A DNA stretch of 51,587 bases, taken from an uncultured Collinsella sp. (GTDB lineage Bacteria > Actinomycetota > Coriobacteriia > Coriobacteriales > Coriobacteriaceae). A program made the translations under genes and the position numbers. This document shows, piece by piece, positions 1 through 8,232 of the stretch; within the stretch, counting starts at the first letter, position 1; the number at the start of each line of letters is the position of its first letter. The DNA is taken from contig CABUWA010000001.1 in assembly GCA_902495085.1 (NCBI GenBank), positions 1 through 51,587 on the forward strand, in the 5' to 3' direction. The notes below the pieces were generated by a model. That model saw only the letters and a list, made by a program, of their open reading frames with translations. It searched no databases and was not told the DNA's origin.

Positions 1-830
1 GCGACCCAGTCGAAGTCCTCGGGGCCGCGGCCCATCGCCTCGAGGATCATGCGCAGGACCGTGATGTTGTCCCTCTCGCCGTCGGCGCCGATGAGGTAGG
101 TCTCCCCCGTGCGGCCCTTCGTGAGGATGTCCCAGACGGCCGAGGAGTGGTCCTCGGTGTGGATCCAGTCGCGGACGTTCTCGCCGCGGCCGTAGAGCTT
201 GGGGCGGACTCCGTCGATGATGTTGGTGATCTGCCTGGGGATGAACTTCTCCACGTGCTGGTAGGGGCCGTAGTTGTTGGAGCAGTTGGAGATGGTGGTT
301 CGCAGCCCGTAGGTGCGGGTCCAGGCGCGCACGAGCATGTCGGAGGACGCCTTGGTGGAGCTGTACGGCGAGGACGGGCGGTACAGCGTCTCCTCGGTGA
401 ACTTCGCCGGGTCGTCGAGCGCCAGGTCGCCGTAGACCTCGTCGGTGGAGACGTGGTGGTAGCGGACGCCGTATTTCCTCACGGCCTCCAGCAGGCGGAA
501 GGTGCCCTCGACGTTGGTGCGCAGGAAGGGCTCCGGGTCGGCGATGGAGTTGTCGTTGTGGCTCTCGGCGGCGTAGTGCACGATCGCGTCGTGGCCGGGG
601 ACGAGCCTATCCAGCAGCTCGGAGTCGCAGATGTCGCCCACCACGAGCTCGACGCGGTCGGCGGGAAGGCCCGCGATGTTCTCGGGGTTGCCGGCGTAGG
701 TCAGCTTGTCCAGGACGGTGACGTGCACGTCGGGGTGGTTGTTCACGACGTGGTGCACGAAGTTGCTGCCGATGAAGCCGCAGCCGCCCGTGACGATGAT
801 GTTCCTGGGCTCGAAGAGCTCTTCAGACAT
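1..830 (-). CDS. rfbB: dTDP-glucose 4,6-dehydratase (3' end outside window)
   Basis: Extended short-chain dehydrogenase making dTDP-4-keto-6-deoxyglucose, the second step to dTDP-L-rhamnose. The N-terminus has the Rossmann motif VTGGCGFIGSNF (residues about 12-23). Further on are the catalytic triad signature STDEVYGD and the YSSTK active-site Tyr/Lys, then a substrate-loop-like NNYGPYQHVEKFIP stretch. ATG at 830 is preceded by GGGAGA. The reading frame stays open to base 1, so about 276 residues are visible and the C-terminus (roughly the last 50-60 residues of a usual 330-350) is cut off by the window edge. It lies 23 bp downstream of rfbA on the same strand, so both belong to the end of the capsule operon and supply deoxysugar nucleotides. 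Confidence 0.93.
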   Translation of the reverse strand, partial: MSEELFEPRNIIVTGGCGFIGSNFVHHVVNNHPDVHVTVLDKLTYAGNPENIAGLPADRVELVVGDICDSELLDRLVPGHDAIVHYAAESHNDNSIADPEPFLRTNVEGTFRLLEAVRKYGVRYHHVSTDEVYGDLALDDPAKFTEETLYRPSSPYSSTKASSDMLVRAWTRTYGLRTTISNCSNNYGPYQHVEKFIPRQITNIIDGVRPKLYGRGENVRDWIHTEDHSSAVWDILTKGRTGETYLIGADGERDNITVLRMILEAMGRGPEDFDWV

Positions 831-853
831 ATCTGTATCTCCCATTGAATCGT

Positions 854-1752
854 TTAGTACTCGCGCGGGCTGTTGACGATCTCGCCGGCGGCGACCTTCT
901 TCAGGTGCCGACCGTAGACCGACTTGCCGTAGGCCTTGGCCGCCTCCTCCAGCTCGGCGGTCGTGATCCAGCCGTTCTCCCAGGCGATTTCCTCGGGCAC
1001 CGAGACCGGTAGGTCCTGGGAGTGCTCGACGGCGCGGACGAACTCCGCCGCCTCGTGGAGCGACTCCATGGTGCCGGTGTCCAGCCACGCGTAGCCGCGG
1101 CCGAGGGTCACCACGGAGAGCGTCCCCTCCTCCAGATACATCTGGTTGAGCGTGGTGATCTCCAGCTCGCCGCGTGCGGAGGGCTTCACCTCGGCGGCGC
1201 GGGAGGACACGTCGCCCGGGTAGAAGTACAGGCCGGTGACGGCGTAGGAGCTCTTGGGCTCGGCGGGCTTCTCCTCGATGGAGACGGCCCTCCCCTCGCC
1301 GTCGAACTCCACGACCCCGAGCGCTCGGGGTCGTCCACGTGGTAGCCGAACACCGTGGCGCGGCCCGACTCGGCGTTCTGAACGGCGCGCGTCAGGTGGC
1401 GCGACAGGCCGTTGCCGTAGAAGATGTTGTCGCCCAGCACGAGCGCGCAGGGCTCGCCGCCGATGAACTCCTCGCCGATGGTGAAGGCCTGCGCCAGGCC
1501 GTCCGGCGAGGGCTGCTCGGCGTAGGAGAGGTTCACGCCGAAGCGCGAGCCGTCGCCCAGCAGGCGCTGGAAGTTGGGCAGGTCGGTCGGCGTGGAGATG
1601 ACCAGGATGTCCTTGATGCCCGCCAGCATGAGCGTGGACAGCGGGTAGTAGATCATGGGCTTGTCGTAGACCGGCAGCAGCTGCTTGGAGGTCACGAGAG
1701 TGAGCGGGTACAGTCGCGTGCCGGACCCGCCCGCGAGGATGATGCCTTTCAT
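854..1752 (-). pseudogene. rfbA: glucose-1-phosphate thymidylyltransferase, split by a single-base frameshift
   Basis: First enzyme of dTDP-rhamnose synthesis (Glc-1-P + dTTP to dTDP-glucose). The N-terminal part reads through GGSGTRLYPLT (nucleotide-binding loop), VYDKPMIYYPLST and LGDNIFYGNGL, all typical of RmlA. Near base 1325, about residue 142, the frame breaks: the codons read CGC TCG GGG where CGC TTC GGG GTC GTG GAG would continue the family sequence. From there the second frame carries EFDGEGRAVSIEEKP, TGLYFY and GYAWLDTGT to the normal end. One missing T therefore explains the split, and the repaired length would be 299 residues, normal for the family. The break lies at the tip of a 24-bp perfect palindrome (1311-1334), so a sequencing or assembly compression is as likely as a true mutation. 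Confidence 0.9.
1311..1334. repeat. 24-bp perfect palindrome inside rfbA, at the frameshift
   Basis: The two 12-base halves are exact reverse complements, giving a 10-bp stem with a GCGC tetraloop. The missing base of rfbA maps to the loop; the restored gene would have a five-base loop. Confidence 0.9.
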
Positions 1753-1875
1753 TTAATCTGTCCTCTACAATCGAAATGCGCTTTAGATCGAGTGATAAAT
1801 AAGACTTGGGTATCCTATTTTGCTAAACCCCCTCATTCTTAACGAAATAGGCAAGGTAATGACTGCGGAATATGA

Positions 1876-2061
1876 CTACCTGAATTGCCCCTTCCATTTT
1901 TCGATGCTCGACCAAGGGAGATTGATTCCGGTTATTTCAGGTTGGTTAATCCAATCAGCCATTTTGAGTAAAAAGTCATCTTCTCGTTCGAAAACAGGAA
2001 GTCCGATATCTTCACCGATGATCGCGTGCCAAATGTTGGTAATGGACTCACTTTGCTTCAA
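1876..2061 (-). CDS. short unrecognised ORF between acyltransferase and rfbA
   Basis: GTG-initiated frame of 61 codons in an AT-rich 341-bp gap (1753-2093). The peptide reads like protein (acidic and Trp-containing, with stretches such as ADWINQPEITGINLPW), and the frame stays open upstream past the GTG into the tail of the acyltransferase gene. I see no clear ribosome binding site and do not recognise the sequence. It could be the C-terminal relic of a lost capsule gene or a chance ORF. The rest of the gap holds no other gene that I can support. Confidence 0.2.
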   Translation of the reverse strand: MKQSESITNIWHAIIGEDIGLPVFEREDDFLLKMADWINQPEITGINLPWSSIEKWKGQFR

Positions 2062-2093
2062 CGCTATGAAAAGCGCCAGTATCGAAAATCAAT

Positions 2094-3049
2094 TTATAAT
2101 CCCACAATGATGTGAATTCGTTCGGGCAAATAACGACCGCAAGGTGATACAAGCGAATAAGATCCGGCAAGAGTTAGCGCCCAAACAGCAAATGTCGAAA
2201 CACCAAGTGGAATGACGAATAATCCAAGCAGTTTCCAAACGGCCTTGAGAACAAGTATATGGCAGAGGTAGATTCCAAAAGAGGCGTTCCCAAGGTCAAC
2301 AAGCAAAGTAGAAGATAATCGCGACTTGAATGATCCCGGAACCGCCATAAGAAGCGCGATCACAGCTAAAGAGGTCGCGGCAGAACCGAGCTTAAGCTGA
2401 GTTGTGGCCATATTGAAATCGCCAGTCAAATACCACCAGAAGCCTGCGACCTCCTGAATTATTAAAAATATAAAGAGCACTGCAACAAGCTGAGTGGTTC
2501 GTCCTTCAATGAGCGCAGCCCAACGCCTCCAGTCGAGACCGAAAACATAAAAGATGAGCCACATGGGGCAGAAAACCTGTATTAGAGGCAATGCGATACC
2601 GGCAACGGCAGCGAGCTCCCTTAGAAGCAAGCAAGCCGGTGTCACACAATAGACAAAGAACCTATACCGTGAAAGGAGCCTGAACAGTACCGGAGTAAGC
2701 AGCACAAGCTGTGAATAGACCAATAGATAGTACATCTGAGCCGATACGGAGCCCACGGCGAACGCCAGAAACCCAGACGCCCATGAAGGGCGGGAAACGC
2801 CGCAAGATAGATAACGCTCCAGAACGCATAAGGTCCGGCAACCTTGCTAATGCGGCGTCGAAGACCCCCCCCCGCATTAAATTTGCGCTCGTCGGTAAGA
2901 ACACCGGATAAAAACAAAAACAACGCAACAGAAAAGTTGAGGAATGGGCGAATGGCGACCGACGCGGCACATTGAGGAAGACAGTGGATAAGCACCACTG
3001 CGGAAATCGCAAGCCCACGAAGAGCTTGAAGGTAGCGATCCTTGGCCAT
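2094..3049 (-). pseudogene. acyltransferase-3 family membrane protein (O-acetylase type), frameshifted
   Basis: Integral membrane acyltransferase expected to acylate the surface polysaccharide. The first frame from ATG 3049 (GGAGAG upstream) shows the family start RYLQALRGLAISAVVLIH and FSVALFLFLSGVL, then RRRISKVAGPYAFWSVIYL. The second frame (2094 to about 2775) continues with FAVGSVSAQMYYLLVYSQ and several hydrophobic helices to a normal end. Adding one G to the GGG at about 2772-2774 would join the halves as RLGFLAFAVGS. The reading frame also crosses a run of nine G residues (2865-2873). ATG directly abuts the stop codon of the FrhB-like gene. It may be phase-off, decayed, or an assembly error. 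Confidence 0.85.
2865..2873 (-). repeat. G9 homopolymer tract (C9 on the plus strand) in acyltransferase gene
   Basis: Nine consecutive Cs on the plus strand, read as GGG GGG GGT in the acyltransferase frame. With G9 the downstream family sequence is in frame. G10 would meet a TAG within about nine codons, and G8 would enter a frame without family similarity. This is the classic make-up of a slipped-strand contingency switch. Confidence 0.75.
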
Positions 3050-4267
3050 CTAGGCTCTCCTTCCAACGAGTCTCTTTAGTCGTCGTTTAATACCACCAAG
3101 CTTGCCGCGGACACGCTGCCAGAGAGTGGGACGGAAATCCCACTTGTCCATGAGATCTGGGATGGAAAGCCCGGCAGACACGTCGTTCAAGAACTCGTCG
3201 CGCTTTGGATAAGGCGTGACAGAATGGACGAGGCTAGGGTTGCCCGCGATTACCCCATCAAGCGTCGCCGGACCGTTTGCAGTAAGCCCAGAAATAGCCT
3301 CGAATGCCCGCACGCCCTTCTCGGTATTGCATAGGACGGCAGATACGCCCTTGGAGTTGTCGACCTCGGGATGGGTATTCTGGAACCCCCAGAAGTCACC
3401 GAGCGTGATATCGGCGCCGCTGGAGCGCTTTGCTGGACATGCCAGACAGGACGAACGAAGGCTCGCATTGGCCAGAAACGCTTTCATGTACCAGTCTTTG
3501 CCGAATATCTGGGACTCGGTGTCCCCGGTGTTGTCTTTCTCCGCTATGTGCTTGTACATAGCGGAGTAAGACAACCATCCGGTTGTCTTACTCCGCATAT
3601 TGACGTCGCAGACGTCCGACCCGAAGGCCTCACCACGGTAGTCGACCCAGCGCGACCAGAGCTCTGGAGACGGAACACCGTGGCAGATGACGTCGACGCC
3701 GAGGAAGAGGTCAGAGTCGGCGAGTTTCCCCAGGTATGAGCGCATGCCAGCCACCTGGCATGCAGTACCGGCAAAGAGCGCCGGCCTGCCTTCACGCAGG
3801 GCAGCGCGGACGCCCTCGAAGACGCCGCGGCCAACCGCGCTCTGAACGTATTTCGAGCGCATAACGGCGCCGAGCGCCGGCCTGTCCTCCACGAGCACGT
3901 GACGAAGCTCGCGGCAACCGTCCGTCCACGCGGCGCCCGCCACAACACCGCCGCGCGAGAGAGCGTCACCGGCGAGTAGACCGAACACGCCGCCCGACGA
4001 CGATCTATCGAGCAAGCCGACGTCATGAGCCTTCGCCCAGAGGGCGAACTCGCACCCGTCCTCCCCAGGGGCGTTGAGCGCCGGGCATACGGCGTCGCAC
4101 GCCCCGCAGCCTACGCACCCGGAGGCGTCGACGGTGGGGTGTAGGAAGCCACAATCATCGGGTTCCATGGAGATGCATGACTTGGGGCAGCGGGCAGCGC
4201 ACGCGCCGCAGCCGCAGCAACGGTCGCCAAGCGAGACGACCCTCGGGGATTTCTCGGAATCATTCAT
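3050..4267 (-). CDS. FrhB-like iron-sulfur protein (coenzyme F420 hydrogenase/dehydrogenase beta-subunit family), copy 1
   Basis: Two [4Fe-4S] ferredoxin motifs lie near the N-terminus (CCGCGACAARCPKSC, then CVGCGACDAVCP). They are followed by the FrhB-type domain with SSSGGVFGLLA, SKYVQS, GTACQVAGMRSYLG, DVICHGVPSP and DITLGDFWG. The protein has 405 residues. Members of this family are often found in polysaccharide loci beside pyruvyl-transferase-family proteins; their reaction there is not established to my knowledge, but a flavin- and Fe-S-dependent redox step is the reasonable inference. It sits 8 bp after wzx and abuts the acyltransferase. Near residue 232 the coding DNA forms two overlapping hairpins (see 3531-3596). 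No F420 biosynthesis genes are in the window. Confidence 0.85.
   Translation of the reverse strand: MNDSEKSPRVVSLGDRCCGCGACAARCPKSCISMEPDDCGFLHPTVDASGCVGCGACDAVCPALNAPGEDGCEFALWAKAHDVGLLDRSSSGGVFGLLAGDALSRGGVVAGAAWTDGCRELRHVLVEDRPALGAVMRSKYVQSAVGRGVFEGVRAALREGRPALFAGTACQVAGMRSYLGKLADSDLFLGVDVICHGVPSPELWSRWVDYRGEAFGSDVCDVNMRSKTTGWLSYSAMYKHIAEKDNTGDTESQIFGKDWYMKAFLANASLRSSCLACPAKRSSGADITLGDFWGFQNTHPEVDNSKGVSAVLCNTEKGVRAFEAISGLTANGPATLDGVIAGNPSLVHSVTPYPKRDEFLNDVSAGLSIPDLMDKWDFRPTLWQRVRGKLGGIKRRLKRLVGRRA
3531..3596 (-). repeat. tandem overlapping hairpins inside FrhB-like gene 1
   Basis: Hairpin A has 16-bp perfect arms at 3561-3576 and 3581-3596 with a 4-base loop. Hairpin B has 11-bp perfect arms at 3539-3549 and 3556-3566 with a 6-base loop. 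The two share the sequence at 3561-3566, so they exclude each other. A further direct copy of the arm lies at 3531-3544, matching 3583-3596 at 13 of 14 bases. The DNA encodes RSKTTGWLSYSAMYKHIAEK. Confidence 0.92.
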
Positions 4268-4275
4268 GATGGACC

Positions 4276-5781
4276 CTATCTAAGGAACGGGAGACGAGAG
4301 ACGACCGCGATACGTTCGTCCTTCGTTAGGACGGCGAGCCAAAGGGCTATGGCGAAAAGCGCGCTGTAAACGGCGCCCCACTCGAGGAACGCGGGCCATC
4401 CGTTGACGGGCAGGACCGCCGTGCCAGCGAGGCAGGCGACGGTGACGGCAGCCCAGGCGAGCAGCACCGGCAGGTTCCGCTTCCAGAAAAAGAGCATGTC
4501 GAGACCGACCCGCTTCTGGTAGTACCAGTTCATCCACAGTCCGTTGCCGAGCACGATGCTGACGACATAGGCGATCGCGGGGGCCCACGGCCCCAGCGCC
4601 GGGGCGGCCGCGGCGGTGAAGGCAACGTTCCCGACCGCCATCGCAAGGTAGACGAGACTCCTGGCGTGGTGCATGTTCTTGGCCCTCTGGATCTCGATGC
4701 CGACGTTCTGACAGAGGGGCACCATGACGGGTAGCGTCATGGCGAGCACGAGCCAGTAGGCCTCGGCGAAGCCCGGGCCCGCCCACCTCGTCACGAAAAA
4801 CTTCCCGAGAATAGCGAAACCTCCGTACACCCAGCAAAACAGTACCATCTGGTAGCGGCCCACGCGCGTCATAAGGCGAGTGAGCTCGGCGTTGTCGTCC
4901 GAGGTGGCGACGATGCGGTTGACCTTCGGAATAAAGACGTTCGACATCGTGGTGGAGAGCGAGTAGAAGACCTGGCGGATGTTTACGGCCACCGCGAACA
5001 GAGATACCGCAGTCGCGCCCGAGATGGCCCCCAGCATGATGTTGGGCACGCTCTGATTGACCATCTCGCAGACCTGGTTACCGAAGATCCAGGCACTGAA
5101 GGCGGCGATGCCGCGCATGACGCCCCAGTCGGCACCCCTGAGCTCGAAGCGCATGCCCAGCACGACGATGGCGTAGCGCGCGTTGAGGGCGAGCAGGACG
5201 AGGTTCACCGCGAGCTGTGCTAGGGCAACGCCCACGGGCCCCATACCGGCGGCCAGCAGGGCCCAGGCGCACAGCGGCGTCGCAAGCGTGGTGACGAGCT
5301 GCCTGGTCTGCTGGTAGACGAAGCGCTCGTGCGCCGTGATGTAGGAATTGAACACGACGGTGAACAACGTCGAGGCGACGTTGAGCGTCATGATGGCGAG
5401 CAGCTCCCGGGCGAGCGAGACCTGCGCCTCGGTGAACCCGGCCGAGAACACCGCGCCGGCGTTTGCGGAGAAGCCCATGCCGAGGGCGACCGCCGCGGCT
5501 GTGACGGCGACGTAAAGCGTGAGGTACATGCCGTTCAGGTGCCGGATGTCGCGCTCGCCGCCGTGCGCCACCGTCTGCGTGTAGAAGCGCACGTAGGCCT
5601 CGGAGAAGCCGAAGGACAGGAGCGTCAGCGAGAAGACAAAGGAGTTCGAGCTCTGGAAGACGCCGTAGTCCGCCTGCCCCACGTAGGACAGTAGCATCGG
5701 CGTGTAGACGAGGTTGACGAGGTTCTTTGCGAGGATGTTGGCGTAGCCGAGGAGGGCGCCCGCCTTACGCTGGCTAGCCAC
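4276..5781 (-). CDS. Wzx-type polysaccharide flippase (MOP superfamily)
   Basis: A 501-residue protein with about 12-14 hydrophobic helices throughout and no soluble domain. The N-terminal half has LVYTPMLLSYVGQADYG and FGFSEAYVRFYTQ, typical of lipid-linked oligosaccharide flippases, which move undecaprenyl-linked repeat units across the membrane for Wzy. The start is GTG at 5781; its first codons overlap the end of the upstream pyruvyl-transferase-family gene by 8 bp, indicating translational coupling. It is more GC-rich than its neighbours to the right (5.8-11 kb). Together with the Wzy-like protein at 6850-8232 it defines the locus as Wzx/Wzy dependent. Confidence 0.88.
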   Translation of the reverse strand: MASQRKAGALLGYANILAKNLVNLVYTPMLLSYVGQADYGVFQSSNSFVFSLTLLSFGFSEAYVRFYTQTVAHGGERDIRHLNGMYLTLYVAVTAAAVALGMGFSANAGAVFSAGFTEAQVSLARELLAIMTLNVASTLFTVVFNSYITAHERFVYQQTRQLVTTLATPLCAWALLAAGMGPVGVALAQLAVNLVLLALNARYAIVVLGMRFELRGADWGVMRGIAAFSAWIFGNQVCEMVNQSVPNIMLGAISGATAVSLFAVAVNIRQVFYSLSTTMSNVFIPKVNRIVATSDDNAELTRLMTRVGRYQMVLFCWVYGGFAILGKFFVTRWAGPGFAEAYWLVLAMTLPVMVPLCQNVGIEIQRAKNMHHARSLVYLAMAVGNVAFTAAAAPALGPWAPAIAYVVSIVLGNGLWMNWYYQKRVGLDMLFFWKRNLPVLLAWAAVTVACLAGTAVLPVNGWPAFLEWGAVYSALFAIALWLAVLTKDERIAVVSRLPFLR

Positions 5782-6847
5782 GGGCGGCCTCCGAGGGAAT
5801 GCTCAATCCACATCTATCGAGGAATTCAACAACGATCTTCCTCTGAGCTGCCAACCTGTCATACGCCTTTGAATAGTCACTCTCGAGCAGTTCCGAATTA
5901 CATACGGAAAGAATTGACCGCTCAACGAAAGAAACACCCAGCTCGCTGGCTAGCGTGTCGAATCGGCTGCTCATGTCTGGACCAGTGGACTCACGAGGGC
6001 AATAAATCAGCGGCTTCCCGAACAAGATCGAGAAAATTGATCCGTGATATGAATCTGTCGCTACAAGCTTTGCGTGACGGACGGCATAGAGGAACTCTGA
6101 AGGCCCGAGGGCGTAGTAGCGCGCATCCCCTAGTAAATCGACCCTCTTGCAGCTAAGTGAATCACAGATTTCGGCAACCCTCTCTTCGTAAGCTGCACTC
6201 CCGAGGAAGTACGTCAATACATAATCATTTGGAAGCCCGCAGTGCGGCTCTTTTTCATACCTTTCCCACCAGGAGCCGTCAAACATCAGTGTTGGGTCAA
6301 TCAACACCTCGGCCTTTAAGCCGTACAGACTGTTTATAAGCTCGGCGCTCTTCTGCTCACGAACGGACAGCCTATCAAACCCGTCGAAATAGCCGTGGAA
6401 CAGCTCACGCTTCTCCTCGGGAATCGTCGGAGCTGCCAAGCTTGGCGAAAAAGCAATGCGCTTTTCTCTTGGCGAAAACGTGAGAAACATAGTGGAGTTA
6501 GCGTCAGGGGAATACGGAGACCAAACTTGGTCGCTCCCAGCAACGAAAAAGTCATAGGATTTAATGTCACGTGGAGGGTTGGAATCAGATATAACCTCCC
6601 GGCTAAAGGAAATGTTACGGGAATTGAAATCCTCAAACGAACGATGCCTCTGGATGTGGGCAACGGCAAGCCCCTTTGGAATGAGCGAAGCCAAAGACTT
6701 GAGCTTGTATTTGGCAGATCTCGAGTCCTTCTGTCTGAACGTAAGGACATCTGCACCCGAGAGTTTGAGAGTTTCTTGGACAGCAAGGTTCTGGAGCCTC
6801 TGCCCATAGTTGTCCCCATGCGTAAATGTGGAAATGCCTATTTTCAT
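5774..6847 (-). CDS. polysaccharide pyruvyl transferase family protein, copy 1
   Basis: Member of the CsaB/WcaK-like family that attaches pyruvate ketals (or related groups) to glycan units. The start ATG at 6847 gives MKIGISTFTHGDNYG; the frame extends two codons further to a TTG, but the ATG follows the wzy stop by 2 bp. Family marks are FVAGSDQVWSP (residues about 105-115), SPSLAA, VLIDPTLMFDG and ATDSYHGSIFSILFGKPLI near the C-terminus. It is about 357 residues. It is the first of two such genes in the operon, each accompanied by an FrhB-like gene, although wzx lies between this one and its partner. The exact substrate cannot be told from sequence. Confidence 0.85.
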   Translation of the reverse strand: MKIGISTFTHGDNYGQRLQNLAVQETLKLSGADVLTFRQKDSRSAKYKLKSLASLIPKGLAVAHIQRHRSFEDFNSRNISFSREVISDSNPPRDIKSYDFFVAGSDQVWSPYSPDANSTMFLTFSPREKRIAFSPSLAAPTIPEEKRELFHGYFDGFDRLSVREQKSAELINSLYGLKAEVLIDPTLMFDGSWWERYEKEPHCGLPNDYVLTYFLGSAAYEERVAEICDSLSCKRVDLLGDARYYALGPSEFLYAVRHAKLVATDSYHGSIFSILFGKPLIYCPRESTGPDMSSRFDTLASELGVSFVERSILSVCNSELLESDYSKAYDRLAAQRKIVVEFLDRCGLSIPSEAARG

Positions 6848-6849
6848 GT

Positions 6850-8232
6850 TCAAACCTGTTCTTCGTCTCTATCAATAATCAAATAGTCTGCAGCCGAGGA
6901 ATTCCACGACCAAGCCAGCGCTCCACAGAGCAGCAGTAGGCACAAGCAGCAGTTCACCCTTGTAAAGCACTGCGTATACAGAAAGGTAATAAGAATTGTT
7001 AGCAAAAGGAGCAAACGAACAATCCGGCCATTAGATCCTTTTTCCTGCTCCATAAACTCACTAACCACGGAGTGGAAAAACGCTACATACGCTGCCGTCT
7101 CCCAAACCCCCATGAGAATCAAGAAAGACCCCATATCCGCTTGACCAAAGTGGTTAAACGACATGAACCCGGACGCGTAGAAGCTTGAGGCTCCAAGGCC
7201 CTCTCCGAGACTCCATGTAGCCGGTCTCAAGAGAGCGAAGCCGATGATAGCAATCCTCTCGTTACTGCCGTCGGCAGCAGTACCGACGGAAGCTGAACTG
7301 CCAACCATATCGAACAGACCAAACACTTGCGTATCCACGAGGATCTGGAACGCAGGCACCAAGGCGTATGCAATTGTCAGGATAAAAGACAAGGCGACAA
7401 GCCAAAAGAAGGGACCCGAAACATCCGCTTCTCCTCTCATGACTGAAATAAGCCAGAACATCACTAAAACGAGAGGAAGGATTATGAAGAGCGCCTTATT
7501 ATCGTTGAGTGTCGCAAGATAGAAGGACAGGACGATAAGGCAGACGTTGTAAGCGATGGCAAGGGATGGCCAGAGAGGACCCCGAAGCCTCCTAATCCAG
7601 ACGAAGTTGTAGAGCACGACGAATGAAGTGTAAAGGGCCACCGCATGGACGGACGCATAAGAGAACAGGCCGGAGATATTGTCCTCGAAGTAACTGATGT
7701 CGTTCGTTGTCGCAGCGATCATCCCATGGGTAGAGTACTGGATAAACATGATCGCCATATTGAGAAGCAATATGGCGTTGAAGACCGGAAAACCTGCATC
7801 AAAGAGTCCAAGAAGAAAATCCCTCTTGTTAGTGACCAAAAGAAAGAAGTAAAGCGTATAGACAAACGGGTAGAGGAGCAGCAATATATTCGCCCTAAAC
7901 GTTTCCATATTGCCACCCAAGAGGGCACCAGACAGCCACCCTGCAACGGTAATCAGCCCAAGTAGTAGCGCTCTACCGCTATATTTCCATCCGGAGAAGA
8001 GCGCCCTCACGCAAATCATGCCGGTAATTACCCAGTTGAGGTATCGCCCCAGACCATAGTACTCAAGGAAGAAAACCTGCGCCAAGATACCTATAACGAT
8101 CGTCGCATCCGCCAGGTCACCCATGCAAACGGTTAGAACGCCTTGCTTATTAGGGAGATACCAACGACCTCTTCGACCAGCCCGCTCCTCCGCTTTATTT
8201 ATAACGAGCCTCGCATGCCTATGATCTTGCAT
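6850..8232 (-). CDS. Wzy-like O-antigen/capsule polymerase
   Basis: Hydrophobic protein of 460 residues with about 11-13 predicted membrane segments and a large, poorly conserved loop (about residues 300-375, around SSASVGTAADGSNERIA). The NERI...LL.P..W..G.G pattern resembles the RxxxW/GxG-like periplasmic loop of Wzy proteins. ATG 8232 has a strong GGAGG six bases upstream and overlaps the previous gene by 14 bp; an earlier in-frame ATG at 8259 has no such site. It would link repeat units exported by Wzx. Sequence identity within this family is low, so the call rests on topology and position. Confidence 0.75.
   Translation of the reverse strand: MQDHRHARLVINKAEERAGRRGRWYLPNKQGVLTVCMGDLADATIVIGILAQVFFLEYYGLGRYLNWVITGMICVRALFSGWKYSGRALLLGLITVAGWLSGALLGGNMETFRANILLLLYPFVYTLYFFLLVTNKRDFLLGLFDAGFPVFNAILLLNMAIMFIQYSTHGMIAATTNDISYFEDNISGLFSYASVHAVALYTSFVVLYNFVWIRRLRGPLWPSLAIAYNVCLIVLSFYLATLNDNKALFIILPLVLVMFWLISVMRGEADVSGPFFWLVALSFILTIAYALVPAFQILVDTQVFGLFDMVGSSASVGTAADGSNERIAIIGFALLRPATWSLGEGLGASSFYASGFMSFNHFGQADMGSFLILMGVWETAAYVAFFHSVVSEFMEQEKGSNGRIVRLLLLLTILITFLYTQCFTRVNCCLCLLLLCGALAWSWNSSAADYLIIDRDEEQV
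7753..7777. repeat. intragenic hairpin in wzy
   Basis: Perfect 10-bp arms (CGCCATATTG and CAATATGGCG) around a 5-base loop, within the coding region. Confidence 0.85.

Noticed and set aside
147..848. Plus-strand ORF opposite rfbB
   Set aside because: The minus strand encodes a clear dTDP-glucose dehydratase; the plus frame is only its shadow.
2865..2873. G9 tract as the sole cause of the acyltransferase frameshift
   Set aside because: Moving to G10 leads to a stop within about nine codons and G8 to an unrelated frame, so the break between the two family halves must be a separate missing base near 2773.
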